Position numbers and translations under genes: made by a program
Shown here: positions 27,033 to 35,414 of the stretch, in pieces
How positions within the stretch are numbered: the stretch's first letter is position 1
Layout: the number at the start of each line of letters is the position of its first letter
The notes under the pieces: model-generated
The model's input: the letters and a program-made list of their open reading frames with translations, nothing else
The model's database searches: none
Told to the model about the DNA's origin: nothing
NCBI RefSeq assembly: GCF_017306585.1
Contig: NZ_JAFKIC010000114.1
Location: 1 to 64,000, forward strand
From: Mesorhizobium sp.
GTDB taxonomy: Bacteria; Pseudomonadota; Alphaproteobacteria; Rhizobiales; Rhizobiaceae
Length of the DNA stretch: 64,000 nucleotides
Direction: 5' to 3'

Positions 27033-27560
27033 GTGCTGAAGAAGAATGACATTGGACCACAGGCCTATCGCGACGCGATGAGCCATTTTGCCGGCCACGT
27101 CCACGTGGTCACGACGGATGGCCCGGCCGGCAAACGGGGTACGACGGTGATCGCGGCCTGCTCTGTATCGGACACGCCGCCGACCATTCTGGTCTGCCTC
27201 AATCGGGAGAATCCGAAGAACGAGGCGTTCGTGAAGAACGGCAGATTCGCCCTGAACACCTTGGCCTCGCACCAGCAGCCGCTGTCTGTCGGGTTCTCCG
27301 GCATCACCGGCCTTCCCGTTGAGGAGCGTTTCGCACTGGGCGAGTGGGATGTGATCTCCACCGGTGCGCCGACGCTGAAGGGCGCGCTCGCCGTGTTCGA
27401 CTGCGAATTGATCGACACCAAGGACCTTGCCACCCATCGTGTGCTTTTTGGCAAGGTGACAGGCCTGCGCATGGGCGATAATTTGCGGCCGCTGATCTAT
27501 CACGCCCGCGGCTACCATGTTCTCGAAAGCGGTGCGGCGGCGTTCACGGAGAAGGAATGA
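27033..27560 (+). CDS. Flavin reductase family protein
   Basis: 175 aa FMN-binding flavin reductase, split-barrel fold, which supplies reduced flavin to a partner oxygenase. Visible: YRDAMSHFAGHVHVVTTDG, RGTTVIAACSVSDTPPTILVCLNR (flavin phosphate loop), FALNTLASHQQPLS, and RPLIYHARGYHVL. GTG at 27033 gives the family length; no strong ribosome site. Its stop overlaps the MoxR start (ATGA), so it heads the following operon. Confidence 0.85.
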   Translation: MLKKNDIGPQAYRDAMSHFAGHVHVVTTDGPAGKRGTTVIAACSVSDTPPTILVCLNRENPKNEAFVKNGRFALNTLASHQQPLSVGFSGITGLPVEERFALGEWDVISTGAPTLKGALAVFDCELIDTKDLATHRVLFGKVTGLRMGDNLRPLIYHARGYHVLESGAAAFTEKE

Positions 27561-28486
27561 ACGGGCTGACACCGCGCGCCGTGCCGCGGACGATCGACGA
27601 GACGCTCGATCTCCTGACCGGAGCGGACTATGTGGCGGATCGCTCTTTGGCGACGGTCCTTTTCCTCTCGCTGCGCATGAAACGACCGCTTTTCCTCGAG
27701 GGTGAGGCAGGCGTCGGCAAGACCGAGATCGCCAAGGTGCTGGCCGAGGCGCTCGGCCGCCGGCTGATCCGCCTGCAATGCTATGAAGGGCTCGATGTCT
27801 CCTCGGCTGTCTATGAGTGGAATTACGCCGCCCAGATGATCGAGATCCGCATGGAGGAGGCATCCGGCAAGGTCGATCGCTCCGCCATGGAGCGCAATGT
27901 TTTCTCGGAAAAATACCTGATCCGCCGCCCGGTTCTCGATGCGCTGACCGGCAAGGAAGGCGCGGCCCCGGTCTTCCTGATCGACGAACTCGACCGTACC
28001 GACGAAGCCTTCGAGGCTTTCCTGCTCGAAATCCTGTCCGACTATCAGGTGACGGTGCCGGAACTCGGCACCATCAAGGCCGAAGAGCCGCCGATCGTCA
28101 TCATCACCACCAATCGTACCCGTGAGATCCATGACGCGCTGAAGCGGCGATGCCTCTATCACTGGGTCGACTACCCCAATGCCGAGCGGGAGCTCGAAAT
28201 CGTGCGCCGCAAGGTGCCGCGGGCCAATCAGCGGCTTTCGGCGGAGGTGGTCTCCTTCATCCAGAAGCTGCGCCGGATCGAACTGTTCAAGGTGCCCGGC
28301 GTTGCCGAAACCATTGACTGGGCTGGCGCGCTGACCGAACTCGACAAGGTGGCGCTCGACCCCGAAACCGTATCGGACACGATCGGCGTGCTGTTGAAGT
28401 ACCAGGACGATATTGCCCGCATCGGGTCGGGTGAGGGCCGGCGTATCCTCGATGAGGTCAAGGCCGAGCTTTCGGCGGCGGAGTAG
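27557..28486 (+). CDS. MoxR-type AAA+ ATPase (CoxD-like)
   Basis: 309 aa AAA+ ATPase. Walker A GEAGVGKTE (residues 49-57), Walker B VFLIDELDRTDEAFEAF, sensor I TTNRTREIHDALKRRCLYHW. MoxR proteins act as chaperones with VWA partners to mature or insert cofactors into enzymes; the adjacent VWA gene and XdhC/MocA-like genes match the cox accessory arrangement (CoxD) of carbon monoxide dehydrogenase-type molybdoenzymes. Translationally coupled to the flavin reductase. Confidence 0.93.
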   Translation: MNGLTPRAVPRTIDETLDLLTGADYVADRSLATVLFLSLRMKRPLFLEGEAGVGKTEIAKVLAEALGRRLIRLQCYEGLDVSSAVYEWNYAAQMIEIRMEEASGKVDRSAMERNVFSEKYLIRRPVLDALTGKEGAAPVFLIDELDRTDEAFEAFLLEILSDYQVTVPELGTIKAEEPPIVIITTNRTREIHDALKRRCLYHWVDYPNAERELEIVRRKVPRANQRLSAEVVSFIQKLRRIELFKVPGVAETIDWAGALTELDKVALDPETVSDTIGVLLKYQDDIARIGSGEGRRILDEVKAELSAAE

Positions 28487-28489
28487 ACC

Positions 28490-29740
28490 GTGACCGCGCC
28501 CCGTGCCGAACCCAGGGAAGCGACAGCGGACGGGCGGATCGCTGACAACATCGTCTATTTCGCGCGCACCTTGCGCAAGGCCGGCATGCGGGTAGGGCCG
28601 GCCTCGGTGAAGGACGCCATCGAGGCGGTGCTGGCGGCCGGCATCGGTTCGCGCGACGACTTCTATTGGACGCTGCATGCCGTTCTGGTCTCGCGGCATG
28701 AGGACCACGTGATCTTCGACGAAGCTTTCCGGCTGTTCTGGAAATCGCGCGAATTGATCGAGAAGCTGCTGGCGATGTTTTCGCCGGTGGCGCTTGATAC
28801 CAAAGAGAAGCAGAAGCCACGCGCGGCGGAAAACCGTGTCAGCCAGGCGATGTTCGAAGGCCATCAGAAGAGCCGGCCGACCCAGGAGATTCCCGAGATC
28901 GAGGTCGATGCCCGCTTTACCTTCTCCGGCAACGAGCTGTTGCGGGGCAAGGACTTCGCCCAGATGAACGCGGCCGAGATGGCCGATGCGAGGAAGGCGA
29001 TCGCGGCGTTACGGCTGCCTGTCGATCTGGTACGGACCCGCCGCTTCAAGGCCGATGCGCATGGCCGCCGCATCGATCCGCGCGCCATGATGCGTTCGGC
29101 CGCGCGCACGGGTGGCGAATTGATCCTGCCGAAGTTCCGCTCGGTCCGGGAAGTGCATCCGCCATTGGTGGTTCTGGCTGACATCTCCGGTTCTATGAGC
29201 CAGTACACGCGCATCTTCCTGCATTTCCTGCATGCGCTGACGGAAAAGCGCCGGCGCGTCCACACTTTCGTCTTCGGCACGCGGCTGACCAATCTGACCC
29301 GGCAGATGCGCCACAGGGATCCCGACGCCGCCCTTGCCGACTGCTCGGCCGCGGTCAAGGACTGGTCGGGCGGCACGCGCATCGGCGACACGCTGGCGCA
29401 GTTCAACCTTGTGTGGTCGCGGCGCGTGCTGGGGCAGGGCGCGGTGGTGTTGCTCATCACCGACGGGCTGGAGCGCGACGATGTCGCCGGGCTTTCGCAG
29501 GAGATGGAACGGCTGCACAAATCCTGCCGGCGGCTGATCTGGCTCAACCCGTTGCTGCGCTTCGACGGTTTTCAGGCGCGCGCCCGTGGCGTCAGGGCGA
29601 TGCTGCCGCATGTCGACGAGTTCCGCTCGGTGCACAACCTCGATGCGCTCGCCGATCTCTGCGCTTCGCTGGACAAGAAATCGGCGCTTTCGGTCGATCC
29701 GCGAAGATGGATGGATGCTGGCGCGAGGCATGCCGCGTAG
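28490..29740 (+). CDS. VWA domain CoxE-family protein
   Basis: 416 aa. C-terminal von Willebrand A domain with an intact MIDAS: ADISGSMSQYTR (Asp231, Ser233, Ser235), GGTRIGDTLAQF and LLITDGLERDD. N-terminal half is the helical CoxE region ending KFRSVREVHPPLVVL. It partners the MoxR ATPase encoded four bases upstream. GTG start at 28490. Cytoplasmic; expected to support molybdoenzyme maturation. Confidence 0.92.
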   Translation: MTAPRAEPREATADGRIADNIVYFARTLRKAGMRVGPASVKDAIEAVLAAGIGSRDDFYWTLHAVLVSRHEDHVIFDEAFRLFWKSRELIEKLLAMFSPVALDTKEKQKPRAAENRVSQAMFEGHQKSRPTQEIPEIEVDARFTFSGNELLRGKDFAQMNAAEMADARKAIAALRLPVDLVRTRRFKADAHGRRIDPRAMMRSAARTGGELILPKFRSVREVHPPLVVLADISGSMSQYTRIFLHFLHALTEKRRRVHTFVFGTRLTNLTRQMRHRDPDAALADCSAAVKDWSGGTRIGDTLAQFNLVWSRRVLGQGAVVLLITDGLERDDVAGLSQEMERLHKSCRRLIWLNPLLRFDGFQARARGVRAMLPHVDEFRSVHNLDALADLCASLDKKSALSVDPRRWMDAGARHAA

Positions 29741-29788
29741 CCATATGTTTTCGGCTCCCTGGAAAAACAGACCCTGAGAGAAGCAACC

Positions 29789-30127
29789 ATGAGCGACAGT
29801 CTTTATCTCGATGAGGCCCGCGATCCGCTGATCATCGCGGAAGGCTGGATGAAGGACGGCAAGGATGTCGCGATCGCGACCGTGGTGGAGACATGGGGTT
29901 CGGCGCCGCGCCCGGTCGGCAGCCACCTCGTCATCGATGCCGAGGGCAATTTCCACGGCTCCGTGTCGGGCGGTTGTGTCGAGGGCGCCGTGGTAAGCGA
30001 GGCGATCGACGTCATCGGCTCCGGCAAGGCCCGGATGCTGGAGTTCGGCGTCGCCGATGAGACTGCCTGGCAGGTCGGTCTGTCTTGCGGCGGCCGCATC
30101 AGGGTCTATGTCGAACGATTGGGGTGA
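29789..30127 (+). CDS. XdhC/CoxI-family protein, N-terminal domain only
   Basis: 112 aa covering only the XdhC_CoxI domain: AEGWMKDGKDVAIATVVETWGSAPRPVGSHLV and SVSGGCVEGAVVSEAI with the conserved cysteine of SGGCVEG (about residue 71), then LSCGGRIRVYVE. XdhC proteins bind the molybdenum cofactor and help sulfurate and insert it. The Rossmann half is encoded by the next gene, six bases downstream, so the pair equals one full XdhC. Confidence 0.9.
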   Translation: MSDSLYLDEARDPLIIAEGWMKDGKDVAIATVVETWGSAPRPVGSHLVIDAEGNFHGSVSGGCVEGAVVSEAIDVIGSGKARMLEFGVADETAWQVGLSCGGRIRVYVERLG

Positions 30128-30133
30128 TTTCGG

Positions 30134-30838
30134 ATGGATCCCTATGCGCTGAAAACCCTCAACGCCGAACGCCGCGCCCGCCGTGCGGCCATCCTCGTTA
30201 CCGACCTCGGCGATGGCCGCGATCGCATCGTTCGCGAAGGCGATCAGGTCGCCGGCGATCTCGGAACGGCCATCGCCAAGGCGTTTCGATCCGGCAATTC
30301 CGGCTCTGTCGAGGCTGAGGGGCGGACCTTCTTTCTCAACGCGCATCTGCCGCGGCCGCGCCTTGTGGTGATCGGCGCCGTCCATATCAGCCAGGCACTC
30401 GCTCCCATGGCCCGGATATCAGGCTATCCCCTTGAGATTATCGATCCGCGCACGGCCTTCGCGACGCCGGATCGCTTTCCCGATGTCACGCTTCACGCCG
30501 AATGGCCGCAGGATGTGCTGGAGCGCCAGCCGCTCGATGCCTACACCGCGCTTGCCGCCGTCACTCATGATCCGAAGATCGACGATTTCGCGCTGAAGGC
30601 GGCTCTCGACGCCAGCTGTTTCTATGTCGGAGCGCTTGGCAGCCGAAAGACGCATGCCAAACGCGTCGAACGGCTGCTGGCGCTGGGCGCCAGCGCCGAG
30701 CAGATCGCCCGTATCCATGCGCCGATCGGGCTGGATATCGGTGCCGCGAGCCCGGCCGAGATAGCGGTTGCCATTCTCGCGCAAACGATCCTTGCCTTCC
30801 GCTCGCGCGGCCTGGACGCGAAGGGCGCCGCGGCGTGA
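30134..30838 (+). CDS. XdhC-family protein with Rossmann C-terminal domain
   Basis: 234 aa. The N-terminal ~70 residues keep XdhC-like elements (ALKTLNAERRARRAAILVTDL); the remainder is the XdhC Rossmann domain: PRPRLVVIGAVHISQALAPMA (about 76-96), YTALAAVTHDPKIDDFALKAAL, and YVGALGSRKTHAKRVERL, with APIGLDIGAASPAEIAVAILA at the end. Complements the shorter protein upstream. Its stop overlaps the next start (GTGA). Confidence 0.9.
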   Translation: MDPYALKTLNAERRARRAAILVTDLGDGRDRIVREGDQVAGDLGTAIAKAFRSGNSGSVEAEGRTFFLNAHLPRPRLVVIGAVHISQALAPMARISGYPLEIIDPRTAFATPDRFPDVTLHAEWPQDVLERQPLDAYTALAAVTHDPKIDDFALKAALDASCFYVGALGSRKTHAKRVERLLALGASAEQIARIHAPIGLDIGAASPAEIAVAILAQTILAFRSRGLDAKGAAA

Positions 30839-32445
30839 AATTCGGACCGATTCCGATCGATGCCGCCGAAGGGGCGGTGCTGGCGCATGCCATGACCGCT
30901 GGCGAAACGCGGTTTCGCAAGGCGCACAGGTTGAGCGCCGAAGACCTCTCGATATTGAAGGCGGCGGGCGTTGCGCAGGTCGTCGCGGCCGTGCTTGCTC
31001 CCGGCGACCTCAGTGAAGACGCGGCGGCGCAGAAAATCGCCGAGAGCATGATTTTCACAGGCATCGAGGCAAGGCCCGCCGCCACCGGCCGGGTCAATCT
31101 TCATGCCGAGGCGGCCGGCATCTTCACGGTCGATGCCGCCGTCATCGACGCCATCAACGCTGTCGATCCCGCCATCACCCTTGCCACTCTGGCCCAGCAT
31201 GCTCCGGTCGAGAAAGGACAGATGGTCGCGACGGTGAAGATCATTCCCTTCGCGGTCGCTTCCGCGCTGGTCGATGCGGTGACGAAAATCTGCGCCGGTG
31301 GCGAAATCTTCGCCGTCAATGCTTACAAGCCGGTGCGTGTCGGCGTCATTCAAACGGTGCTGCCGGGTATCAAGCCAACAGTGCTCGACAAGACGTTGCG
31401 CGTCACCGAAGCAAGGCTGGCGCGCTCGGGCGGCTTGCTGACGGCGGAGCGCCGCACGTCACATGAGATTGCCCCTGTAGCCGAGGCCGCTGTTGCGCTC
31501 GCGCGCGACAATGACATGGTGGTGATCTTCGGCGCCTCCGCCATGAGCGATTTCGCCGATGTCGTCCCGGCGGCGATCGAAAGGGCTGGCGGAACCGTCA
31601 TTCGAGCGGGCATGCCGGTCGATCCGGGCAATCTGCTGGTGCTAGGCACGCTCGATGGCAAGCGCATCATCGGCGCGCCCGGCTGCGCCCGCAGCCCCAG
31701 GGAGAACGGCTTCGACTGGGTGCTCGACCGGTTGATTGCGGGTCTTGACGTCACTGCAAGAGACATCGCCGGCATGGGGGTGGGCGGGCTGCTGATGGAG
31801 ATACCGACGCGACCGCAGCCGCGCGAGCCGCTGCCAGCCCGGAACCGGCTCAAGGTCGGGATCGTGCTTCTTGCGGCGGGTCGGTCGAGCCGCATGGGCG
31901 GCCCGAACAAGCTCATGGCGCTGTTCGACGGACAACCGTTGGTGCGCCGAACAGCCGAACGCGCACTCGCCTCGAAAGCTTCGGGCACGATCGTCGTTAC
32001 CGGCCATCAGCGCGAGCGGGTACGCGGTGCCTTGTCGGGTCTGGACGTGACCTTTGCCGACAATCCGGATTTCGCCGATGGCCTGTCCACCTCGCTCAAG
32101 GCCGGTATTGCCTATATGCCCGAAGATACTGCCGGTGCGATGATCGTTCTTGGAGATATGCCGGGCATTGCGCCTGGCGACCTCGACCGGCTGATCGATG
32201 CGTTCCGTGCGGCCGGGGGCAATTCCGTGGTCCGCGCCTCGCATCTCGGCAAGCGCGGCAACCCGGTGCTCCTGCCGCGCTCGCTGTTTGCAGCCATTGC
32301 CCACCTCGAAGGCGATACCGGCGCACGCCATCTGGTTGAGGCCGAGGGGCTTGACGTCATTGATGTCGAGATCGGCGAGGGCGCCTCTGTCGATGTCGAC
32401 ACCCGCGAGGCGCTTGAAGGGGCGGGCGGCGTGTTGCAGGATTGA
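30835..32445 (+). CDS. Fusion of MoeA-like molybdopterin-binding and MocA-like nucleotidyltransferase domains
   Basis: 536 aa. Residues 1-340 are MoeA/MogA-like: AAEGAVLAHAMTAGETRFRKAHRL, VVIFGASAMSDFADVVPAAI, and GCARSPRENGFDW. Residues about 341-535 form a nucleotidyltransferase: IVLLAAGRSSRMGGPNKLMA at 343 onward, GLSTSLKAGI, and MIVLGDMPGI. This matches proteins that cytidylate molybdopterin (MocA) for xanthine dehydrogenase-family enzymes. Starts with GTG overlapping the XdhC stop; last gene of the operon. Confidence 0.9.
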   Translation: MKFGPIPIDAAEGAVLAHAMTAGETRFRKAHRLSAEDLSILKAAGVAQVVAAVLAPGDLSEDAAAQKIAESMIFTGIEARPAATGRVNLHAEAAGIFTVDAAVIDAINAVDPAITLATLAQHAPVEKGQMVATVKIIPFAVASALVDAVTKICAGGEIFAVNAYKPVRVGVIQTVLPGIKPTVLDKTLRVTEARLARSGGLLTAERRTSHEIAPVAEAAVALARDNDMVVIFGASAMSDFADVVPAAIERAGGTVIRAGMPVDPGNLLVLGTLDGKRIIGAPGCARSPRENGFDWVLDRLIAGLDVTARDIAGMGVGGLLMEIPTRPQPREPLPARNRLKVGIVLLAAGRSSRMGGPNKLMALFDGQPLVRRTAERALASKASGTIVVTGHQRERVRGALSGLDVTFADNPDFADGLSTSLKAGIAYMPEDTAGAMIVLGDMPGIAPGDLDRLIDAFRAAGGNSVVRASHLGKRGNPVLLPRSLFAAIAHLEGDTGARHLVEAEGLDVIDVEIGEGASVDVDTREALEGAGGVLQD

Positions 32446-32477
32446 CAAACCCGGGCTGAAAAACGCAAGCCTGCGGC

Positions 32478-33362
32478 ATGGCTCGTCGTTCTGTTTCTCT
32501 CCTCCTGGTCGCAACGTTCGCGCTTTGCGCCACAGGTCGCGCCAACGCGCTCGAACTCAAACCCTTCAAGGACGATCTCTTCGCCTATCCGGCCGCCTTG
32601 TCGTCTGACAGCAATGGCGCTTACACGGTCCTCGACTACCACGAGATGCGCGATATCAACCAGCGTGACGAGGTGCCGGAGAAGCGCGTCCGTGCGCAAT
32701 ATACCGATACCGGTGTGCGCAAGGTGCAGCAGGATCTGCTGCTGAAGACCGACGCCGGCGACGTCAGGCATGTCGCCGTGGGCAAGACGGAAGGCGCCGC
32801 CATCATCGTGCTCTACCTGCACGGGCAGGGCGGCAGCCGCAAACAGGGCGTCGACGACTTCACCTTCGGCGGCAATTTCAACCGCATCAAGAACCTTATG
32901 GCGGCCAATGGCGGCCTCTACATCTCTCCGGATTTCCCCGATTTCGGCGACAAGGGCGCCGCACAGGTCGCGGCCCTGATCGATCATTATGCCGAACAGT
33001 CGCCGGGCGCGAAAATCTTCGTCGCCTGCGGCTCGATGGGCGGCGCCCTGTGCTGGAAGCTCGCCGGCCGCAAGGATACCGGTGGCCGCATCAACGGCCT
33101 GCTGCTGCTTGGTTCGCTCTGGGACCAGAGCTTTCTTACAAGTCCCGCCTTCAAGCGCCGGGTGCCGGTCTTTTTCGGCCAGGGCAGCCATGACGTGGTC
33201 TTCCCCGTGGCCAACCAGGAAGCCTTCTTTCGCTCCATCACAGCCAAATCGAAGACCTATCCGACCCGTTTCGTGCGTTTCGAGACCGGCACGCATGGCA
33301 CGCCGATCCGCATGGTCGACTGGCGCGGAACGTTGAACTGGATGCTGTCGAAGGCGCCTTGA
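32478..33362 (+). CDS. Secreted alpha/beta hydrolase
   Basis: 294 aa with a Sec signal peptide (ARRSVSLLLVATFALCATGRANA). Serine hydrolase: oxyanion strand VLYLHGQGGSRKQG, nucleophile Ser186 in ACGSMGGALCW, aspartate in GQGSHDVVFPVANQ, histidine in TGTHGTPIRMV. Looks like a periplasmic carboxylesterase or phospholipase-type enzyme of unknown substrate. Starts 33 bases after the MocA-like gene, so it could be read-through of that operon, though no functional link is evident. Confidence 0.82.
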   Translation: MARRSVSLLLVATFALCATGRANALELKPFKDDLFAYPAALSSDSNGAYTVLDYHEMRDINQRDEVPEKRVRAQYTDTGVRKVQQDLLLKTDAGDVRHVAVGKTEGAAIIVLYLHGQGGSRKQGVDDFTFGGNFNRIKNLMAANGGLYISPDFPDFGDKGAAQVAALIDHYAEQSPGAKIFVACGSMGGALCWKLAGRKDTGGRINGLLLLGSLWDQSFLTSPAFKRRVPVFFGQGSHDVVFPVANQEAFFRSITAKSKTYPTRFVRFETGTHGTPIRMVDWRGTLNWMLSKAP

Positions 33363-33385
33363 TTAGCCGGGTGGCTCAAGGCGCC
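33353..33385. terminator. Convergent hairpin carrying both stop codons
   Basis: GGCGCCTTGA (33353-33362) is perfectly inverted as TCAAGGCGCC (33376-33385). Each arm contains the stop codon of one of the two convergent genes. Likely bidirectional terminator; no T-tract. Confidence 0.6.
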
Positions 33386-34428
33386 GTGTTGTAGTCGACC
33401 ACGGTCTGCGGGTTTTCCTCGCCGTCATAGGATGCGTCGACATCGTACTGGACCAGCGAGAAGTCGCCGTTGCGGAACAGATAGGTGCCCGATGACGAGG
33501 CATCCCCGACACCGCGCCACTTGTCGAACGTGGTGATCGTGTGGGCATTCTCATCATAGCTGGAATTCGTCGCCCAACCGGTCGTCCGGAAGCCGACTAT
33601 GTGCATGGATTCGACCTTGCCCTCGCTGTCGTTGTTCACATAGCGGATGTCCATTTCCGGTTCCGTGAACTGCAATTGCTGCACGACCGACAACGGGTCG
33701 GTCATGTAATAGACCGAACTTTCATTGTACGCCGCGGCAGCGCAGGAGAAATGGAACAGCCGGGTTTCCTTGTCGGGATCGCCGGGCTGCGCGTCCTTGT
33801 CCTTGTACTTGATCGAAAAGACCTCCGGCTCGCTGGCCAGCTTGTCCTTGTCGCACTGGTCGCCATAGGTCGCCAGGAAGGCCTTCTTGGCTTGTTCGAG
33901 GGCCGCATCCTTCTTTGGCGGCGGCGGACCGTCACCGCAGCTCGGCGGCACGGCTTGCTCGAAATCGGCTGTCGACGGCTTCAGCGCTCCCTTGTCGATG
34001 AAGATCGGCTGGAATGGCGGCGCCACCTGGGCTTGGGCATTCACCTGGCGCAGCGTGTAGCAGCCGGCAAAGACTTTCGACTCACCTTTCTTGTCGGTCG
34101 CCTGGATAGCGACCGGAACGCTGTAGTAGATGCTGCCCGCCGCGCCTTCGTCGGATACGGCGCCGGTTTTGACCTCCACCCTGTCGGTGCCGTCATAGCC
34201 CTTGACGAACGTATCGAAATCCTTTGCCGGCTTTGTATCGCCGTAGTAGCCCCAGGCCCGCGCGAATTCGTGCCGGTTGATGGCGCTGTAGAGCGAATTG
34301 ACGACCGCTTCCGCGGTGGACCGGTCGTCGACATAGGGCGCTTCGGGTGTATCGCCGGCGGCGAAAGCCGGCAAATCCGTCGTGGCAAGGGAGAGAAGGG
34401 CAGTCGCTGCGAGAAAGGCGCGTCTCAT
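33376..34428 (-). CDS. Secreted protein with DUF1176-like C-terminus
   Basis: 350 aa with signal peptide (RRAFLAATALLSLATTDLPAFA, about residue 23). The N-terminal part is a domain of unknown type (VDDRSTAEAVVNSLYSAINR); the C-terminal ~150 residues (ITTFDKWRGVGDASSSGTYL and NGDFSLVQYDVDASYDGEEN) resemble DUF1176. Four mature cysteines (GCYTL, PSCGDG, DQCDKD, FSCAAA) could form disulfides. Periplasmic, function unknown. Family match is from memory. Confidence 0.65.
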   Translation of the reverse strand: MRRAFLAATALLSLATTDLPAFAAGDTPEAPYVDDRSTAEAVVNSLYSAINRHEFARAWGYYGDTKPAKDFDTFVKGYDGTDRVEVKTGAVSDEGAAGSIYYSVPVAIQATDKKGESKVFAGCYTLRQVNAQAQVAPPFQPIFIDKGALKPSTADFEQAVPPSCGDGPPPPKKDAALEQAKKAFLATYGDQCDKDKLASEPEVFSIKYKDKDAQPGDPDKETRLFHFSCAAAAYNESSVYYMTDPLSVVQQLQFTEPEMDIRYVNNDSEGKVESMHIVGFRTTGWATNSSYDENAHTITTFDKWRGVGDASSSGTYLFRNGDFSLVQYDVDASYDGEENPQTVVDYNTAP

Positions 34429-34569
34429 CGGGAATCTCCGCTCGATAACGCAGATTCTACCATGGCGATTGCGGCGGCGTGGTGACGCGACGCCCGCCGC
34501 GCTTGAAGAATCGTGTTTGAGGGCGCTACGTCCTCACCGTCGGCGTTCCTGCCGGATAGGAGATTTCAC

Positions 34570-35076
34570 GTGACGATATCGATGTATGAGGCATCCGTAC
34601 CGGTGTTTTCAGCCAGGCTGAAAGCCCTTTCCAATGTTCTGGCCGCGGCCGAACAAAACGCGCTTGACCGCAAGATCGACCCGCAAGTGTTTTTGACCGC
34701 GCGGCTTGCGCCGGACATGTTCGCGCTGACCAGGCAGGTGCAGATCGCTACCGACCACGCCAAGGGCGCCCCCTCGCGACTGGCTGGCCGCGAAGTGCCG
34801 AAATACGAGGACAATGAAGCAAGCTTTGCCGATCTCGAGGCGCGCATTGCCAAGACGGTCGCGCACCTGGCGACGTTCTCGGCCGCCGATATCGACGGTT
34901 CCGACGACAAGATGATCGAGTTGAAGCTGGGAGGCCGCGAAATCACATTGGGCGGCATGCAGTACCTGCTGCATGTGGCCATGCCCAACTTCTATTTCCA
35001 TCTCACCACCGCTTACGACATCCTGCGCCACAATGGCGTGCCGCTGGGCAAGGCGACCTTCCTGGGATCTCGTTGA
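34570..35076 (+). CDS. DUF1993 family protein
   Basis: 168 aa. TISMYEASVPVFSARLKALS at the start, DMFALTRQVQIATDHAKGAP in the middle and LLHVAMPNFYFHLTTAYDIL near the end are DUF1993 features; the family has a DinB-like four-helix bundle with conserved histidines. Function unknown. GTG at 34570 is preceded by AGGAG at 7 bases, which decides the start over a longer frame upstream. Confidence 0.85.
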   Translation: MTISMYEASVPVFSARLKALSNVLAAAEQNALDRKIDPQVFLTARLAPDMFALTRQVQIATDHAKGAPSRLAGREVPKYEDNEASFADLEARIAKTVAHLATFSAADIDGSDDKMIELKLGGREITLGGMQYLLHVAMPNFYFHLTTAYDILRHNGVPLGKATFLGSR

Positions 35077-35086
35077 GCCGAAGCTT

Positions 35087-35118
35087 CGAGATGTCCCGGA
35101 CCGGTCCGGGACATCTCG
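35087..35118. terminator. 32-base perfect palindrome between convergent genes
   Basis: CGAGATGTCCCGGACC is followed directly by its exact reverse complement. It lies between the DUF1993 stop and the DUF1127 stop on the other strand and can terminate both ways, although there is no T-tract. Confidence 0.6.
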
Positions 35119-35129
35119 CCGGATTGCAT

Positions 35130-35294
35130 TCAGCGGATGGACATTTCGCGGGCGATACGCGGAAAATCGGCGGGCTTGATGCCGATATCGGCACGGTCGG
35201 CATTGCTCATCGAATTAAGCAGTGCGAGCGCCGAACGATATCTCAGATGTTCCTGCGGGCGCGGCCGGGCGAACATTTCAGTGAAGAAACCCAT
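35130..35294 (-). CDS. Short DUF1127-like microprotein
   Basis: 54 aa. The C-terminal RYRSALALLNSMSNADRADIG motif and following IKPADFPRIAREMSIR match the DUF1127 core (helix, acidic turn, aspartate-isoleucine-glycine). The ATG at 35294 has AGGAG 7 bases upstream. A promoter-like pair CTGCAC-N16-CTATAT lies just upstream (35329-35356). It is divergent from a candidate small RNA. Confidence 0.75.
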   Translation of the reverse strand: MGFFTEMFARPRPQEHLRYRSALALLNSMSNADRADIGIKPADFPRIAREMSIR

Positions 35295-35328
35295 GTTCAG
35301 GCTCCTGGTTGGTCCTCCACAGCGGCCA

Positions 35329-35356
35329 ATATAGGTGAATCGTGACGATTGTGCAG
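35329..35356 (-). promoter_or_regulatory. Candidate sigma-70 promoter of the DUF1127 gene
   Basis: Read on the minus strand: CTGCAC (-35, four of six to the rhizobial CTTGAC) then 16 bases then CTATAT (-10). It lies 35 bases before the start codon. Inferred from consensus only. Confidence 0.4.
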
Positions 35357-35414
35357 TGCAGCATTTGCATGCCTGCCATGTCCGGATGATTTTCATAAGA
35401 TTTTTTTGTCGTTA

